From NCBI GenBank assembly GCA_910586845.1, contig CAJUJV010000056.1, forward strand, positions 1-26,928: DNA of 26,928 nt. The letters are read 5' to 3'. The stretch comes from an uncultured Hungatella sp. Its GTDB lineage: Bacteria > Bacillota > Clostridia > Lachnospirales > Lachnospiraceae. Each line of letters begins with the position of its first letter. The stretch's first letter is position 1. The notes below the pieces were generated by a model. That model saw only the letters and a list, made by a program, of their open reading frames with translations. It had not been told where the DNA came from and did not search any database. A program made the position numbers and the translations under genes. Below are positions 24,038 to 26,928 of this stretch, piece after piece.

Positions 24038-24457
24038 ATGAGATGGTTCTGGTTTGCGTGTCTGACAGCCGCGGCGGCAGAAGATATGAGGCACAGGAGT
24101 ATTTCCGTCCGGCAGCTGATCGTCTGCGGCATATTCGGTTTTATCCAGGGATGGAAAACAGGAATATGGAATCATTGGGCAGGACTGCTGGCAGGAGCCG
24201 CCATGGTGGCTGCCTCCAGGCTGACAGAAGAATCCATAGGCTCGGGGGATGGATGGTTTATACTGGCCAGCGCCGGTTATATGGAGACGGAGGAGATGCT
24301 GATCCTTCTTCTGGGAGGCTTCGGGATCAGCTGGATCGTAAGTATGGGGATTATTCTCGGCAGGATCCGGACCGGAGGAAAGGGGATCAGAACTACGATC
24401 CCTCTGCTGGCATGTATGTGGCCGGCAGGTCTGTGGATTCTGATCCGGGCCCTGTGA
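24038..24457 (+). CDS. Second prepilin peptidase (A24 family, short)
   Basis: A 139-residue polytopic membrane protein. It has the A24 signature split as usual: an N-terminal Asp in AAAEDMRHRSIS (equivalent to the YDxRxxxIP motif) and GSGDGWFILASAGYM (GxGD). Both catalytic aspartates are kept, but the rest differs strongly from the tadV at 16058. It is also shorter, close to a minimal four-segment core. It lies 12 bp after the Cys/His TadE-like gene and just before another TadE-like gene, so it may mature these pseudopilins. AGGAGG lies upstream of the ATG. Confidence 0.85.
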   Translation: MRWFWFACLTAAAAEDMRHRSISVRQLIVCGIFGFIQGWKTGIWNHWAGLLAGAAMVAASRLTEESIGSGDGWFILASAGYMETEEMLILLLGGFGISWIVSMGIILGRIRTGGKGIRTTIPLLACMWPAGLWILIRAL

Positions 24458-24482
24458 GATGAGCCGGGAAGAAAGGGGAGTT

Positions 24483-24917
24483 ATGGACAGAGCTGAAAAA
24501 GAGATCAGGCTTCCGGCCAGTATGGCCGTGGAGGCCTCCTATGTGATGACCATGGTGATCCTGGCGCTGGCCGTACTGATACGGGCCGCATACGCACAGT
24601 GCAGCAGGACTGTCCGGGTGATGTATCTGCATCGGGCCGTGGAACAGATGAGGTGCAGGGAAGGGGCGGAGGGAGAAGAGACTCTGGCCTACGGCACGGT
24701 ATGGAAAGGGTCAGGAAAGGTGAAAGGAACAGTAAAATCGGAAATATGGGAAAAAGAAATTACGGCCGGGATCCATGAGCCGGAAGAATTTTTGCGGACG
24801 CTGACCATATTTGTACCGGAAGAAGGAGGCGGCAGAGATGGAGATACAGTATATCAGAGAGATGAGGCAGAACTATCTGATGATCACCATGGAGGAAGCC
24901 GGGGAGCCGGGCTATGA
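24483..24917 (+). CDS. Second TadE-like pseudopilin
   Basis: Small membrane-anchored protein. The lead LPASMAVEASYVMTMVILALAVLIRAAY shows a prepilin-like site with Glu at +5 and one hydrophobic helix, followed by a roughly 90-residue hydrophilic domain. I chose ATG 24483 (144 residues) because AAAGGGGAG precedes it. An in-frame ATG at 24459, overlapping the previous stop region, has no ribosome site. The last 26 codons or so overlap the start of the FHA gene in another frame and look like out-of-frame sequence (DDHHGGSRGAGL). The original stop may therefore have been lost or shifted. It is probably a minor pilin of the Tad system. Confidence 0.72.
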   Translation: MDRAEKEIRLPASMAVEASYVMTMVILALAVLIRAAYAQCSRTVRVMYLHRAVEQMRCREGAEGEETLAYGTVWKGSGKVKGTVKSEIWEKEITAGIHEPEEFLRTLTIFVPEEGGGRDGDTVYQRDEAELSDDHHGGSRGAGL

Positions 24918-26241
24918 GGCCAGGATGATGATCGGCAACACCATAGAAGGACTGTTGAAATTCCGCATCAAAAAAACGGATGGCGCCAGCAGGTACTGTT
25001 ATGAGATCACATCAAAACAGCCTTTGAGCCGGCTTCTGGAGACAAGGACCATAAATGCTGTCCGAATTCAGACATTGCTTCTGGGAATTGCCGGGACTCT
25101 GACCAGGATGGAGGATTATCTTCTCACTGAAGAGCAGATTTTGCTGGATCCGGATCAGATCTATGTGAATCCGGAAACATATGATCCATTTCTCTGTCTG
25201 ATCCCGGGGAAAAAAGGAGACTTTCCGGAAGAATTCAGTCAGCTGCTCCGGTTTCTTCTGGGAAAGACCGATCATCAGGACAAGGAAGCAGTGGTTTTGA
25301 TCTATGGCCTGTACCGGGAGAGTCTGAAAGAAAATTACGGCCTGGATAATCTGCTGAGCTGGCTTATGAAAGAAAAATATCCGAAAGTGGACTATCCAGG
25401 TAGAGCAGAGGGATGTGAGACAATAGACCAGAAGAAAATAGAGTCATGGGAGACAGAGGCTCCAAAGCAGATGCCGTTGTCTCAGAGTTATGAAACGGAG
25501 AAGAATCCGGAGGAAAGGAAGCCATGGTACTGGTATCTGATTCCGGCGGCGGTTATGCTGATGCTGGCAGCAGCAATCGGATTTTTCTACGGTATCCGTG
25601 GGTTCATAACTTATGGGATCTGGCTGGTTCTGGCCGGGGTTCTGTTTTTGGCAGCAGCAATGATTTTCTGCATCCGGTTCGGATACCATGATCGTTCATC
25701 TTCCCATCAGACAGTTTATTACCAGACATCAAACAGCCAGTTATCCGAAAATCAGACATCTAGTAACAGATCACCAGAAAAAACATGTTTTTTACAACAA
25801 GTTCAAAACCACAGAAAACCTTCAGAGACGGCAGCCACAACAGGTCAGTGGAGGATGGTTTTTGAAGAAGAAGAACCGGAACCAGCTTCGACGCTTTTGA
25901 CGCCAGAGAGTGAAGAGATGAATACGGTGCTGCTGTGGAATCAGGAAGAGGCGGAAAAAACCTTCTGTCTGGAAGGAGAAGACGGAAGCCGGATCCGGCT
26001 GTCTTACTATCCGTTTATCATCGGAAAACAGGAAGGACTCTGCGACTGTGTCATTCCAAAAACCACAGTAAGCCGCCTTCATCTCCGGATAGACAGGACG
26101 GAAGAAGGATGTCAGATCACAGACCTGAATTCCACCAACGGTACCTATGTTAATGGCCGGTGTCTGGCTGCAAATGAGACTGTAACGGTTCAGCCCGGAG
26201 ACGAGATCGTCATCGCTGATCTTAAGTATCGGTTGAAATAA
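24838..26241 (+). CDS. DUF6382 and FHA domain membrane protein
   Basis: A 467-residue protein from ATG 24838, chosen because GAAGGAGG lies 8 nt upstream; an earlier in-frame ATG at 24811 has no such site. The N-terminal DUF6382 region (about 1-185) has YCYEITSKQPLSRLLE and LLGKTDHQDKEAVVLIYGLY. Two membrane segments lie at about 231-252 and 256-281, followed by a polar linker. The C-terminal FHA domain (about 377-467) has IIGKQEGLCDCVI, TTVSRLHLRI and DLNSTNGTYVNG, including the conserved Gly, Ser-Arg-x-His and Asn residues. FHA domains bind phosphothreonine. It is the last gene of the Tad operon and probably a regulator or scaffold. The phosphorylated partner is unknown and no Ser/Thr kinase is in the window. 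Confidence 0.88.
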   Translation: MEIQYIREMRQNYLMITMEEAGEPGYEARMMIGNTIEGLLKFRIKKTDGASRYCYEITSKQPLSRLLETRTINAVRIQTLLLGIAGTLTRMEDYLLTEEQILLDPDQIYVNPETYDPFLCLIPGKKGDFPEEFSQLLRFLLGKTDHQDKEAVVLIYGLYRESLKENYGLDNLLSWLMKEKYPKVDYPGRAEGCETIDQKKIESWETEAPKQMPLSQSYETEKNPEERKPWYWYLIPAAVMLMLAAAIGFFYGIRGFITYGIWLVLAGVLFLAAAMIFCIRFGYHDRSSSHQTVYYQTSNSQLSENQTSSNRSPEKTCFLQQVQNHRKPSETAATTGQWRMVFEEEEPEPASTLLTPESEEMNTVLLWNQEEAEKTFCLEGEDGSRIRLSYYPFIIGKQEGLCDCVIPKTTVSRLHLRIDRTEEGCQITDLNSTNGTYVNGRCLAANETVTVQPGDEIVIADLKYRLK

Positions 26242-26245
26242 AACC

Positions 26246-26274
26246 TTAACAAATAACGGACGCCATGATACAAT
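26246..26274 (+). promoter_or_regulatory. Probable promoter of the rhomboid gene
   Basis: TTAACA (26246-26251) and TACAAT (26269-26274) are 17 bp apart, about 30 bp before the rhomboid ATG. It begins four bases after the FHA stop codon. No terminator was seen between the two genes, so read-through from the Tad operon is also possible. Confidence 0.6.
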
Positions 26275-26303
26275 AGGGTTACATAAGGCAGAAGGAGATT
26301 TTT

Positions 26304-26928
26304 ATGGATAACGTAAGAACTCAGAAAACCGCTTATGTAAATCTGGCGATCATAGCGGTCAATGTCGCAGTATTTTTGTTTCTGGAGACCAGAGGTTCTA
26401 CGGAAGACTCCCGGTTTATGATTGCCAGCGGTGCATTGTTCTGGCCGGCGGTTACGGGGGAGGGAGAGTACTGGCGTCTTCTGACAGCAGTATTTATGCA
26501 TTTCGGCATGGAACATCTGGCCAATAATATGCTGCTTCTGTTTGTTCTGGGAGATAATCTTGAACGGGCCCTGGGCAAAGTAAAATATGCCGTTTTTTAT
26601 CTGGTATGCGGTCTGGGGGCTAACGTGATCTCCATGGTCACGGATATCAGGCAGAACAGTTATGTGGTGTCTGCAGGAGCTTCGGGAGCCATCTTCGGCG
26701 TGGTTGGAGGCCTTATGTACGCGGTAATCGCCAACAGAGGACGGCTGGAAGATCTGAGCGCCAGACAGATGGTTATACTGGCAGTACTGTCCCTTTACCA
26801 TGGATTTACCAGCAGAGGGGTCAATAATGTGGCTCATGTGGCCGGACTTGTACTGGGAGTGGTCATGGGGATCATTTTATACCGGAAGCCTGAGAGGAGA
26901 ACCGGTTGGATGGAGGAGAACATATGGT
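26304..26928 (+). CDS. Rhomboid-family intramembrane serine protease (partial)
   Basis: Polytopic membrane protease that cuts transmembrane helices. The frame is open from ATG 26304, preceded by AGAAGGAGA, to the end of the window (208 codons), so the C-terminus is missing. Key motifs are WRLLTAVFMHFGMEHLANNML in transmembrane segment 2, where HxxxN supports the oxyanion hole; the nucleophile Ser127 in SAGASGAIFG; and the base His178 in NNVAHVAGL. The arrangement is the standard six-helix bacterial rhomboid core. The substrate is unknown. It directly follows the Tad operon, but a separate promoter suggests an independent unit. Confidence 0.93.
   Translation, partial: MDNVRTQKTAYVNLAIIAVNVAVFLFLETRGSTEDSRFMIASGALFWPAVTGEGEYWRLLTAVFMHFGMEHLANNMLLLFVLGDNLERALGKVKYAVFYLVCGLGANVISMVTDIRQNSYVVSAGASGAIFGVVGGLMYAVIANRGRLEDLSARQMVILAVLSLYHGFTSRGVNNVAHVAGLVLGVVMGIILYRKPERRTGWMEENIW

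Noticed and set aside
1..26928. CRISPR arrays, tRNA or rRNA genes, insertion-sequence transposases, prophage genes
   Set aside because: No regularly spaced repeats, no tRNA/rRNA-like sequence and no transposase, integrase or phage motifs were seen on either strand.

Overview
The window looks like a chromosomal segment of a gut-type Firmicute, most likely a Lachnospiraceae member. The reasons are a monoderm-style Tad pilus locus without outer-membrane genes, a DUF5702 protein and a DUF6382-FHA protein, an FMN riboswitch-controlled ribDE-BA-H operon, a YaaL-like protein, AGGAGG-type ribosome binding sites and moderate GC. This assignment is inference; no rRNA or other taxonomic marker is present.

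Layout. 1-926: two decayed genes joined head to head, a HsdM (type I restriction methylase) remnant on minus and a LysR-type regulator remnant on plus. 947-4910 (minus): riboflavin operon ribD-ribE-ribBA-ribH with a consensus promoter, an FMN riboswitch and two successive terminator-like hairpins in its leader. 4949-6617 (minus): an exported lipoprotein with four peptidoglycan-binding repeats and an NlpC/P60 hydrolase domain. 6630-9809 (minus): a TRAP transporter (dctP-dctQ-dctM). Its dctP is frameshifted and has lost its signal peptide. It is fused head to head with a GntR/FCD regulator remnant (9809-10333, plus) that has lost its DNA-binding domain. 10433-13450 (minus): a two-component system, response regulator then multi-spanning histidine kinase. 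13631-15794 (minus): a YaaL-like small protein and glycogen branching enzyme. 15926-26241 (plus): a roughly 10-kb Tad/Flp pilus operon behind a strong promoter. 26246-end: a rhomboid protease gene running off the window.

The Tad operon order is prepilin peptidase, TadZ, TadA, TadB, TadC, Flp pilin (57 residues), DUF5702/TadG-like protein, a 159-bp inverted-repeat element, a TadE-like protein with two Cys/His modules, a second prepilin peptidase, a second TadE-like protein, and a DUF6382-FHA protein. TadA powers TadB/TadC in the membrane, TadZ probably positions the machine, the peptidases mature the Flp pilin and TadE-like pseudopilins, and the FHA protein is a plausible phosphothreonine-dependent regulator. 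No secretin, CpaB/RcpC or pilotin gene is present, as expected for a monoderm.

The main points for a second look are the TIR element inside the Tad operon, the Cys/His double module on a TadE-like pseudopilin, the TadC with a large extra extracytoplasmic domain, the duplicated leader peptidase, and two independent scars where divergent gene pairs have lost both 5' ends.
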